From Oscillatoriaceae cyanobacterium M7585_C2015_266 (GTDB lineage Bacteria > Cyanobacteriota > Cyanobacteriia > Cyanobacteriales > Oscillatoriaceae), in assembly GCA_015295835.1 (NCBI GenBank), contig DVEG01000029.1:62001-126000 (forward strand): a stretch of 64,000 bases of DNA, read 5' to 3'. Made by a program: the position numbers and the translations under genes. Under the pieces are notes generated by a model. That model searched no databases and was not told the origin of the DNA. It saw only the letters and a list, made by a program, of their open reading frames with translations. Shown here in pieces: positions 26,587 through 33,537 of this stretch. Numbering within the stretch: the first letter of the stretch is position 1; each line of letters starts with the position of its first letter.

Positions 26587-27510
26587 ATGAAAGGACTGAT
26601 TGCTACAGAGCGCGTTTGCCTGATTGGCCATATAGGGGCAATGGTATTTGGAGTGGCTGGGCTGTTGCTGGTTTTACCCCACCCCGACTTTGTCATCAAT
26701 TTGTCGCCAATTGGTCAAATGTTTTTCCAGTTGGGCATGTCTGGGGGTGGAGTAATTCACATCCTTTTAGGAGCGACAGCAGTAGCAATCTATGCCTACC
26801 GCAACTTGGGAGTGCGACTGTGGCTGACGTTTATGGTGCCGGCGGTGTTGTTGTCACTGGGGAGCGAATTGCTGGGAACCAGCACCGGCTTTCCATTCGG
26901 GCACTACCGCTATCTGAGCGGATTGGGCTATAAAATAGCCGGGTTGGTGCCGTTTACGATTCCTCTGTCGTGGTTTTACATGGGGCTGGTTTGCTATCTG
27001 TTGGCACGCACGGCTTTGCAGAAGGTTGCGATCGGCAATTGGCTTCGCCAAATCGCAGCTATTGCTTTAGGTGCTATACTCCTTACCGCCTGGGATCTCG
27101 TTCTCGATCCAGCCATGAGCCAAACCACCTTTCCCTTCTGGCAATTCCAAGAAATCGGTGCTTTCTTTGGCATGCCTTACCGTAATCTTACAGGATGGCT
27201 AGGCACAGGCGCTTTATTCATGTCGGTTGCTACCTTGCTGTGGGGGAAAACGCCGATAGTCTTAACTCGCCCACAACTAAACCTACCCCTAACAATCTAT
27301 ATCGTTAACTTTGCCTTCGGAGCCTTAATTACCGTAGGCGCTCTCGATGCTCGCTTCTGGATTCCCACAGCCCTGAGCCTATTTTTAGGTGTAGTTCCTG
27401 CAATAATCATCTGGTGGGTTACCAAGCCTAGCCGGGAAAACGAAAAAGACATTCCCCCGGATGCAGGCTCTTTGATTCCCGTTGCTCCCTTGGAAGTAGC
27501 GGCAAAATAA
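26587..27510 (+). CDS. cruF: Carotenoid 1',2'-hydratase CruF
   Basis: CruF is a polytopic membrane protein (307 residues, about seven helices) that hydrates the psi end of gamma-carotene-type substrates on the way to myxol glycosides (myxoxanthophyll). Recognised family text includes LGSELLGTSTGFPFGHYRYLSGLGYKI (about 95-121), IPLSWFYMGLVCYLL, and WDLVLDPAMSQ with acidic residues. AAGGAGTTAC precedes the ATG. The next gene is cruG, the matching glycosyltransferase, as in other cyanobacteria. The assignment rests on sequence memory and on this pairing. Confidence 0.9.
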   Translation: MKGLIATERVCLIGHIGAMVFGVAGLLLVLPHPDFVINLSPIGQMFFQLGMSGGGVIHILLGATAVAIYAYRNLGVRLWLTFMVPAVLLSLGSELLGTSTGFPFGHYRYLSGLGYKIAGLVPFTIPLSWFYMGLVCYLLARTALQKVAIGNWLRQIAAIALGAILLTAWDLVLDPAMSQTTFPFWQFQEIGAFFGMPYRNLTGWLGTGALFMSVATLLWGKTPIVLTRPQLNLPLTIYIVNFAFGALITVGALDARFWIPTALSLFLGVVPAIIIWWVTKPSRENEKDIPPDAGSLIPVAPLEVAAK

Positions 27511-27619
27511 TTCGCGGTGCTAGCGGTGGTTAGGTTGTACACAAACAATCCATTCTCAGGATTGAAAAAAGCCAGCCACTCCACCCTAGCTGTATTCTAA
27601 AAAAATAATCTTACGGATA

Positions 27620-28828
27620 GTGACTGAAGAATTAACAGGCGCCCTTATTCTGGGCATACTCATAAATCAACTACCGGCAGTAGCGATTCTGCTATCGCGC
27701 TTGATTAAAGGTCCCAGTCGCAAGCCTCCCATAGAACCTCAATCGGCAACCCTGGATATGCTGGGCAGCGTCAGTATAGTCGTGCCCACGCTCAATGAAG
27801 CAAAAAGAATTGGCCCTTGTTTAGCAGGGCTGAGCCGTCAAAGTTATGAAGTGCGGGAAATTATTGTCGTAGATAGCCGCTCGCAAGACGGCACGCAAGA
27901 ACTGGTAAAGGCGGCAGGGCAAAAAGATCCCCGATTTCGCTTAATAGAAGACGAGCCTTTGCCCGCTGGCTGGGTGGGGCGCCCTTGGGCGCTACATTCT
28001 GGCTTTCTTTATAGTTCCGAGAAAAGTGAGTGGATTTTGGGGATCGATGCCGATACCCAGCCGCACCCCGGTTTAGTGGCGGGCTTGCTGGCGCGCGCCT
28101 CTCGTGAACAATATGATCTTATTTCTCTCTCCCCCCAATTCATCCTCAAGTATGCTGGCGAATTGTGGCTACAGCCCGCCCTGTTGCTGACTCTGGTTTA
28201 CAGATTTGGCCCTAGCGGCACCAAAGCCGAATGCCCTGAGCGAGTAATGGCTAATGGGCAGTGTTTTCTCTGTCGCCGCTCAGTTTTGGTACAAATGGGG
28301 GGATATACTAGCGCTGGCAATTCGTTTTGCGATGATGTCACTCTGGCGCGCTCGGTGGCGGCGGCTGGGTTTAAGGTGGGATTTCTTGACGGGGCGAAAG
28401 TTCTGAAAGTGCGGATGTATGAAGGAGCTTTAGAAACCTGGCGCGAATGGGGGCGCAGCCTCGATCTCAAGGATGCTTCTTCGCAAGCACAGGTTTGGGG
28501 GGATTTGTGGCTGCTGTTGGCGATTCAGGGGTTACCCCTGCCAATTGTCTTCTGTTTTCTGCTGTTTTCTTTGCCGCTTTCTTCCCTTTCTGTGTGTTTG
28601 TTGGGGTTAAATTTATTTTTGGTCGCAATTCGGTTTGCACTCAATTTCGCGCTCGCCCCTGCTTATGATCGTACGCAAGCCAAAAAACCTTGGATTTTCT
28701 GGCTTTCCCCTTTTGCCGATCCCCTGGCAGTGCTGCGAATTTTTCTCTCTGCTGTCAGCACTCCCAAGCAATGGCGAGGGCGCACTTACGGGCTACCTCC
28801 TACAATAAATCGCACTCTTAGATTTTAG
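27620..28828 (+). CDS. cruG: 2'-O-glycosyltransferase CruG
   Basis: This family 2 membrane glycosyltransferase (402 residues) is predicted to attach the sugar to the 2'-hydroxyl of myxol. It starts at a GTG with an N-terminal membrane segment (about 8-26). The GT-A core has VVPTLNEAKRIGPCL (about 54-68), the DxD motif in LGIDADTQPHPG (about 138-149), an acceptor region with SFCDDVTLARSV, and two or three C-terminal helices (about 295-350). It follows cruF by 109 bp, consistent with one operon for myxoxanthophyll synthesis. zds elsewhere in the window supplies upstream precursors. Confidence 0.9.
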   Translation: MTEELTGALILGILINQLPAVAILLSRLIKGPSRKPPIEPQSATLDMLGSVSIVVPTLNEAKRIGPCLAGLSRQSYEVREIIVVDSRSQDGTQELVKAAGQKDPRFRLIEDEPLPAGWVGRPWALHSGFLYSSEKSEWILGIDADTQPHPGLVAGLLARASREQYDLISLSPQFILKYAGELWLQPALLLTLVYRFGPSGTKAECPERVMANGQCFLCRRSVLVQMGGYTSAGNSFCDDVTLARSVAAAGFKVGFLDGAKVLKVRMYEGALETWREWGRSLDLKDASSQAQVWGDLWLLLAIQGLPLPIVFCFLLFSLPLSSLSVCLLGLNLFLVAIRFALNFALAPAYDRTQAKKPWIFWLSPFADPLAVLRIFLSAVSTPKQWRGRTYGLPPTINRTLRF

Positions 28829-28916
28829 ATTTTAGATTTTAGATTGCCAGTAAATCCAAAATCCAAAATCTAAAATCTAGTAATCAGTCTATCTAAAATC
28901 TAGAAATCAGTCTATT
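28819..28916. repeat. Tandem and inverted TTTTAGATTT repeats between convergent genes
   Basis: The left arm is several direct copies of TTAGATTTTAGA (28819-28845). The right arm has the complementary AAATCCAAAATCTAAAATCTAG (28856-28880). After that come two near-copies of a 15-base unit ending AATCAGTCTAT. The structure can form a long A+T-rich hairpin serving as a two-way terminator between cruG and rnhA. The motif also occurs at 12538-12576. Confidence 0.75.
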
Positions 28917-29758
28917 CTTTCTAATTGCCAGAGAATTTGGTTGCCCTCGCGACGGACGCGGGAGACGATCCAGTTGCGCCAGACCCAATTATCCCCCCGG
29001 CTGGTAACGGCGCTGGCGTTTACATCCATGAGGTCAGCGAGCTCGGAACTTGCGATCAGATAGCGTTTTTGGGCAATTTCATCGGCGATCCGCAGGGTTT
29101 CTACTAAATCGCGCAGTTGAGCGACCCTGAGTTCGCGGGGCACGCTTTCGGATTCAGCGGCAAATGGGGCATTTGAGTCTGTCATGGTCAGCTCAGATGT
29201 CAAAAGTTGAGGTGATACAGAAGAGGATTGTATCTTTTTGTTATCCTGATCGTGAGTTACTTCTGAACTAATTTCACTGGTAAGCGGCAGTTGTTTTAGG
29301 GATGGGGTTTGGCCCACAGAGAAGGCACGGGCGATCGCGTCACAGCGATCATTGTACAAGTTCCCTGAGTGTCCCCGAACGTGCTGCCAGCGGATTTTCG
29401 GAGAATTTAGCCTGTCGAGGCTTTCCCATAAGTCTCGGTTGAGAACAGGTTTCCCGTTAGAGGTGAGCCAGCCTTTTTTCTTCCAGCCTTTAATCCATTG
29501 GGTGATGCCTTTAATCAGGTATTCGCTGTCAGTATAAATGGTAACAGGGTCGGATTGCCTGGATTCCGCAAAAAATTCCAAAGCGGCAAGCGCTGCTTGC
29601 ATTTCCATACGGTTGTTCGTCGTCGCTGAGTCACTGCCGCCTAGTTCGTGAATTGAACCGTCTGCATAGCAAATGACTACTCCCCACCCCCCGGAACCTG
29701 GGTTGCCACTGCAAGCCCCATCGGTATAGACGCTGCTAATCGTTCTTGAGTTTGCCAT
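28907..29758 (-). CDS. rnhA: Ribonuclease HI with C-terminal extension
   Basis: RNase HI cleaves RNA in RNA-DNA hybrids. The N-terminal 150 residues carry the full active site: Asp13 (YTDGACSGNPG), Glu52 (NNRMEMQAAL), Asp77 (YTDSEYL), His130 (VRGHSG) and Asp140 (RCDAIA). The total length of 283 is nearly double the bacterial norm. After a low-complexity linker (about 150-190) there is a second module (about 200-283), helical and ending VTSRGDNWVWRNWIVSRV then ILWQLERID. It looks like a small nucleic-acid-binding winged domain found on cyanobacterial RNase HI proteins; that role is inference. Confidence 0.93.
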   Translation of the reverse strand: MANSRTISSVYTDGACSGNPGSGGWGVVICYADGSIHELGGSDSATTNNRMEMQAALAALEFFAESRQSDPVTIYTDSEYLIKGITQWIKGWKKKGWLTSNGKPVLNRDLWESLDRLNSPKIRWQHVRGHSGNLYNDRCDAIARAFSVGQTPSLKQLPLTSEISSEVTHDQDNKKIQSSSVSPQLLTSELTMTDSNAPFAAESESVPRELRVAQLRDLVETLRIADEIAQKRYLIASSELADLMDVNASAVTSRGDNWVWRNWIVSRVRREGNQILWQLERID

Positions 29759-30079
29759 TGGCGCTAAACTGCAAAGGAATTCTCACTTTCCTATGACTGT
29801 TAGTATCGGAAATAGCTGCGCTCGCACCCCCCACCAAGCCTACTGTCAGGGGCATTTCTATCATTATACCTCCTTTTTTATTCTTGATAATAATACGACG
29901 AATATTCCCTTGATGAATTAGTTCCCTGACATAGACTCTCGCCATTAATCGAAAATTCCTCTCTTCCCACTTTAGATGCATTTTCGTCTTCTGCTCTTTT
30001 ACGATTTGTTTCAGCTTCGCCTGGTGGATTGAACATCTATTGTTTCTATTCGCTCATAGGTATTTACTGGGGATGTCAT
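29736..30079 (-). pseudogene. DUF4342 gene relic with multiple frameshifts
   Basis: A strong ribosome-binding site (GAGGAGGAGC, complement of 30084-30093) precedes an ATG at 30079 that stays open for only about 20 codons. Downstream the DUF4342 hallmark VRELIHQGNIRRIIIKN... and IEMPLTVGLVGG appears in another frame (best seen in the open frame 29736-29981). Its expected N-terminal lead, REEFSINGESL, is encoded in a third frame. The expected membrane tail AQLFPILTVIGK is readable only after a slip at the run of six C/G near 29827-29832. At least three frame changes show this is a decayed gene. The 3' end overlaps the rnhA start. Confidence 0.7.
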
Positions 30080-30189
30080 TTTTGCTCCTCCTCGTTAATT
30101 TTTCAGAGGTTGAATGTTACTTTTATAGAATTGCGCTTCTGCCCTTTTTTTGTAGTGTGTCTCACCCCTCCCCCTCCCTATCTTAAAAC

Positions 30190-30825
30190 TTAGTCCGCCT
30201 CCCCCTCAATTTTCTCATACTCTTGCCAGTTAGATTCTATAAATTTTCTTAAAATTCCTATTATCTTCCCAACATTGTTGAGAAAATATTCATTTAAATC
30301 TATTGTTAATTTTTTTTCTTCCAAAATCAGAAATTTCCAAATGCTACCCGTAGTAATAACGCCATATATTTTACGAATTTCATTTCCTTTCCGTTGATTA
30401 AATAACTGCGCCGCTATCATTTCTGCCATGCACTGCCCTAAGCCAGATTCAATATTATCATTTTTTGCCTCTACAATAGTAATTACTGGAGCTTCAATCA
30501 AAAGTTGTTCCGGCGAAAGACTAATAATAAAGTCGCAATAACCAATTAAACCTCTTTCAGGATCTACATTAAATTCCTTTCCAGAAAATAAACTAATCCG
30601 ATTGTCTAATTGCCTTCTGAGTTCAATTAAAATAGGAGAAACAATCATTTCAGAGCGAGATTTTCCGAGTTTATAGCTAAAGCCAATGGAACATTATATT
30701 TGAGAGTTTCCAATAATAATTCACTGATTAGCTTCTGGTATTTCTGCAAAAAATCCGAAAATTTCAAAAAGTTTTACTCCAAAGCTATTTTTGATAGTTT
30801 CTAAGCTAAACTGGCTGTAAGACAT
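30190..30825 (-). pseudogene. Frameshifted PD-(D/E)XK-like cyanobacterial protein
   Basis: The longest open piece (30190-30648, 152 residues) starts mid-protein ([23 protein letters not shown]). It contains a restriction-endonuclease-like core, [11 protein letters not shown] and VITIVEAKN (Asp, Glu-X-Lys). The normal N-terminus of this common cyanobacterial family, MSYSQFSLETIKNSFGV...FFAEIPEA, starts at ATG 30825 but hits a stop at about 30720. The middle, [21 protein letters not shown], lies in a further frame. Two frameshifts (near 30725 and 30665) therefore break the gene. The catalytic part is intact and could still be expressed on its own. Confidence 0.75.
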
Positions 30826-30998
30826 TAGGATGTAAAAAAGTTATTATGTTAATTGTAACAGAGAAAGATAGGCGACGCTCCTCATAAAAACAAGATTAAG
30901 ATGTAATTAAAAGTGCTCATGTGAAGTATTGACAGGGCAGATAGCATAAAATATACCTAAAGTGCAGTGGAGATAATTATATCAAATTCAAGGAAATC

Positions 30999-32018
30999 AT
31001 GGCTGCAGCTGTTTTAGTAGAAAAACTGCAAAAGCGCTATGGCTCAACAGAAGCCGTAAAAAACGTATCATTTCAGATAGAACCGGGAGAAATCTTCGGA
31101 TTGCTCGGACCAAACGGAGCCGGGAAAACAACCACAATCCGCTGCCTGTGTACCCTGACAATGCCAAACGCAGGAAGATTAGAAGTGTGCGGCATTAACG
31201 TAGTAGCCAATCCCAAAGCAGCTAGAGAGCGCATTGGCTACGTAGCACAAGAAGTGGCCCTAGACAAAATGCTCACAGGGCGAGAACTCCTGCAATTACA
31301 AGCAGCACTATACCACATTCCTAGCAAAATAGCCAAAGAGCGCATCAATAGAGCGATCGCCCTATTAGGGTTAGAAGAATGGGCAGACAAGCAAACAGGG
31401 AAATATTCAGGCGGATTGCGGCGGCGTCTAGATTTAGCAGCAGGATTACTGCACCAACCAGAAGTTTTAGTATTAGACGAGCCGACAGTAGGGCTAGACA
31501 TAGAAAGCCGGATGGTAATGTGGTCATTTCTGCGGCAATTACGCTCAAGCGGCACAACAGTACTGATAACCAGTCACTATCTCGAAGAAATAGACGCCCT
31601 GGCGGATAGGGTAGCAATAATCGACAAAGGCGTAGTAATTGACACGGGAACACCTTCAGAATTAAAAGATAAAGTCGGGGGCGAGCGCATTACCTTACGC
31701 ATTCGCGAATTTTCCCCAATTGAAGAAGCCGAAAAAGTCAAAGACATACTGCGATCGCTTCCCTTCGTGCGCGAAATTATCATCAACAAAGCCCAAGGCA
31801 ACTCCATCAACTTAGTCGTCACACCCCAAAACGACACCCTAATCACCGTTCAACAAGTCCTACGCGATGCTGGCTTACCCATTTTCAGCATTTCCCAATC
31901 TCGCCCCAGCTTAGACGACGTTTACCTTGCTGCCACAGGTCAAACTCTCATTGATGCCGAACTAGCCGCCGCCGACACACGCGATCCCAAAGCTGAACGC
32001 AAGAAAAACATGCGCTAA
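30999..32018 (+). CDS. ABC transporter ATP-binding protein, DrrA-like
   Basis: This 339-residue stand-alone ATPase has Walker A GPNGAGKTTT (about 38-47), Q-loop GYVAQEV, signature YSGGLRRRLDLA (about 139-150), Walker B VLVLDEPTVGLD and a switch histidine TSHYLEE. The C-terminal extension of about 110 residues matches the daunorubicin-resistance (DrrA) group. The matching ABC-2 permease gene begins 97 bp downstream. Together they probably export a lipid-like or antibiotic-like compound. The substrate is unknown. Confidence 0.93.
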   Translation: MAAAVLVEKLQKRYGSTEAVKNVSFQIEPGEIFGLLGPNGAGKTTTIRCLCTLTMPNAGRLEVCGINVVANPKAARERIGYVAQEVALDKMLTGRELLQLQAALYHIPSKIAKERINRAIALLGLEEWADKQTGKYSGGLRRRLDLAAGLLHQPEVLVLDEPTVGLDIESRMVMWSFLRQLRSSGTTVLITSHYLEEIDALADRVAIIDKGVVIDTGTPSELKDKVGGERITLRIREFSPIEEAEKVKDILRSLPFVREIIINKAQGNSINLVVTPQNDTLITVQQVLRDAGLPIFSISQSRPSLDDVYLAATGQTLIDAELAAADTRDPKAERKKNMR

Positions 32019-32114
32019 TCTACAATCCGGGCGCCTTCCACAGCCGAATCCGCGTTAACCTAGAGGGTGAAATGCCATCAATACAGATACTACAGATAAA
32101 ACAAGAAAAATCAA

Positions 32115-33005
32115 ATGAGTCAGAGCACCACTCCTTTTAAACCCGATATCATTTGGGCGAATAGCCCCACTGAGGAAGCAAGCCTTCCCAGTTCTCCCCT
32201 AAGCGAATTCCTGCAAGAAACCCTTGCCCTCACTCGCCGACTATTCATCCAGTTACAGCGGCGACCCGCTACTTTGATTGCCGGTGTCATCCAGCCACTA
32301 ATGTGGTTAATTCTCTTCGGGGCGCTATTTGAGAATGCACCAAAAGATATGTTCGGTGATAACATCAATTACGCGCAATTTCTCGGCGCTGGCATCATCG
32401 TCTTTACCGCCTTTGCCGGCGCACTCAATGCCGGTTTGCCGGTAATGTTCGATCGCGAATTTGGTTTCCTCAACCGCCTGCTTGTCGCCCCATTGGCCTC
32501 ACGTTTTTCCATTGTTGCTGCTTCTGCCATCTTTATTATTACTCTCAGCTTTATTCAGACAGCCGCCATCGTAGCCGCCGGAGCTTTCTTGGGAGCAGGA
32601 TTGCCAAAAGTAGCAGGATTAGGCGCGCTCGCGCTTGTTATCTTCCTATTAGTTTTAGCCGTCACCGGTTTAAGTCTTGGTTTAGCCTTCGCACTACCCG
32701 GGCACATCGAACTTTTGGCTGTTATTTTCGTCACCAACCTGCCTCTATTATTTGCCAGCACCGCCCTCGCGCCACTTTCCTTTATGCCAAAATGGCTGCA
32801 AATTGTCGCCACCCTCAATCCCCTCAGTTACGCCATCGAACCAATTCGTTACGTATATATCCACAGCGACTTTTCTCTTACCAGTACTGTCATGCTCACT
32901 CCTTGGGGTGAAATCACTTTTAGCGGCGCTCTGCTAGTGCTTTTCGGCTTCGCAGTTGTTGCTTTAATCAGCATCCAACCCCTCTTGCGCCGTACTTTAG
33001 CTTAA
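32115..33005 (+). CDS. ABC-2 type transporter permease
   Basis: This 296-residue membrane protein has about six helices typical of ABC-2 permeases of the DrrB kind. A cytoplasmic N-terminus (FLQETLALTRRLFIQLQRRPATLI) is followed by helices near 55-75, 88-110, 133-160, 168-188, 198-215 and 268-288. The family-like motif FDREFGFLNRLLVAPLASR precedes helix three. A late loop has PKWLQIVATLNPLSYAIEPIRY, characteristic of this family. It is paired with the upstream ATPase; the two form a homodimeric exporter by analogy. Confidence 0.92.
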   Translation: MSQSTTPFKPDIIWANSPTEEASLPSSPLSEFLQETLALTRRLFIQLQRRPATLIAGVIQPLMWLILFGALFENAPKDMFGDNINYAQFLGAGIIVFTAFAGALNAGLPVMFDREFGFLNRLLVAPLASRFSIVAASAIFIITLSFIQTAAIVAAGAFLGAGLPKVAGLGALALVIFLLVLAVTGLSLGLAFALPGHIELLAVIFVTNLPLLFASTALAPLSFMPKWLQIVATLNPLSYAIEPIRYVYIHSDFSLTSTVMLTPWGEITFSGALLVLFGFAVVALISIQPLLRRTLA

Positions 33006-33113
33006 TAAAATTTTCGGCTAATAGCTATAAACAAGCGACTGGTAGCTATTAGCCGGCAACTAAAATAGGCTGGGATAAAATTGTAAATTAATAGTAGCCT
33101 TTACATTACCACT

Positions 33114-33482
33114 ATGAATATTAAAACCTCACCCTGGGTTATTCTAGCAGCATTCACCTTTGCAGGTGCGGAAACACTTGCCCTGCCTCAATCAACCTGG
33201 GCGCAAACCTGCAGCGCTCCCCAAAACTTGCAAGGGTGTAATTCTCCTTACGAGAGAGGCTCTTTTTCCAGTAGCAGTGGTGGAGATTTCAGCGTTTATG
33301 ATATCATTCACAGAGCGCAAATGGGCACATTAACTAACCTGGATGATTTTACTGCTGAACAGCGGGAAAATCTTAATTCTGCTGCTGAAAAATTCCGGGC
33401 ACAACAACTAAAGCGCATTCAAGAAGCACAACAGCAAACAGCCTCAGATAACCCGGCGCGCGCTCCTATTCCACAGCCGTAA
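33114..33482 (+). CDS. Small secreted hypothetical protein
   Basis: This 122-residue protein has a signal peptide (about 1-31, ending STWAQ), two cysteines soon after the cleavage site (TCSAPQNLQGCNSPYERG), and a Ser/Gly-rich stretch (SFSSSSGGDFSVYDIIHRAQMG). A Gln-rich helix and a Pro-rich tail follow. The pair of close cysteines suggests a periplasmic disulfide. I know similar short cyanobacterial secreted proteins but no function. It stands alone after the ABC pair, 109 bp downstream. Confidence 0.75.
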   Translation: MNIKTSPWVILAAFTFAGAETLALPQSTWAQTCSAPQNLQGCNSPYERGSFSSSSGGDFSVYDIIHRAQMGTLTNLDDFTAEQRENLNSAAEKFRAQQLKRIQEAQQQTASDNPARAPIPQP

Positions 33483-33537
33483 GGAAAGGATTAATAAATT
33501 TTCTCTCGCTTCCGGGCAATATCCGGAAGCTAAAACT

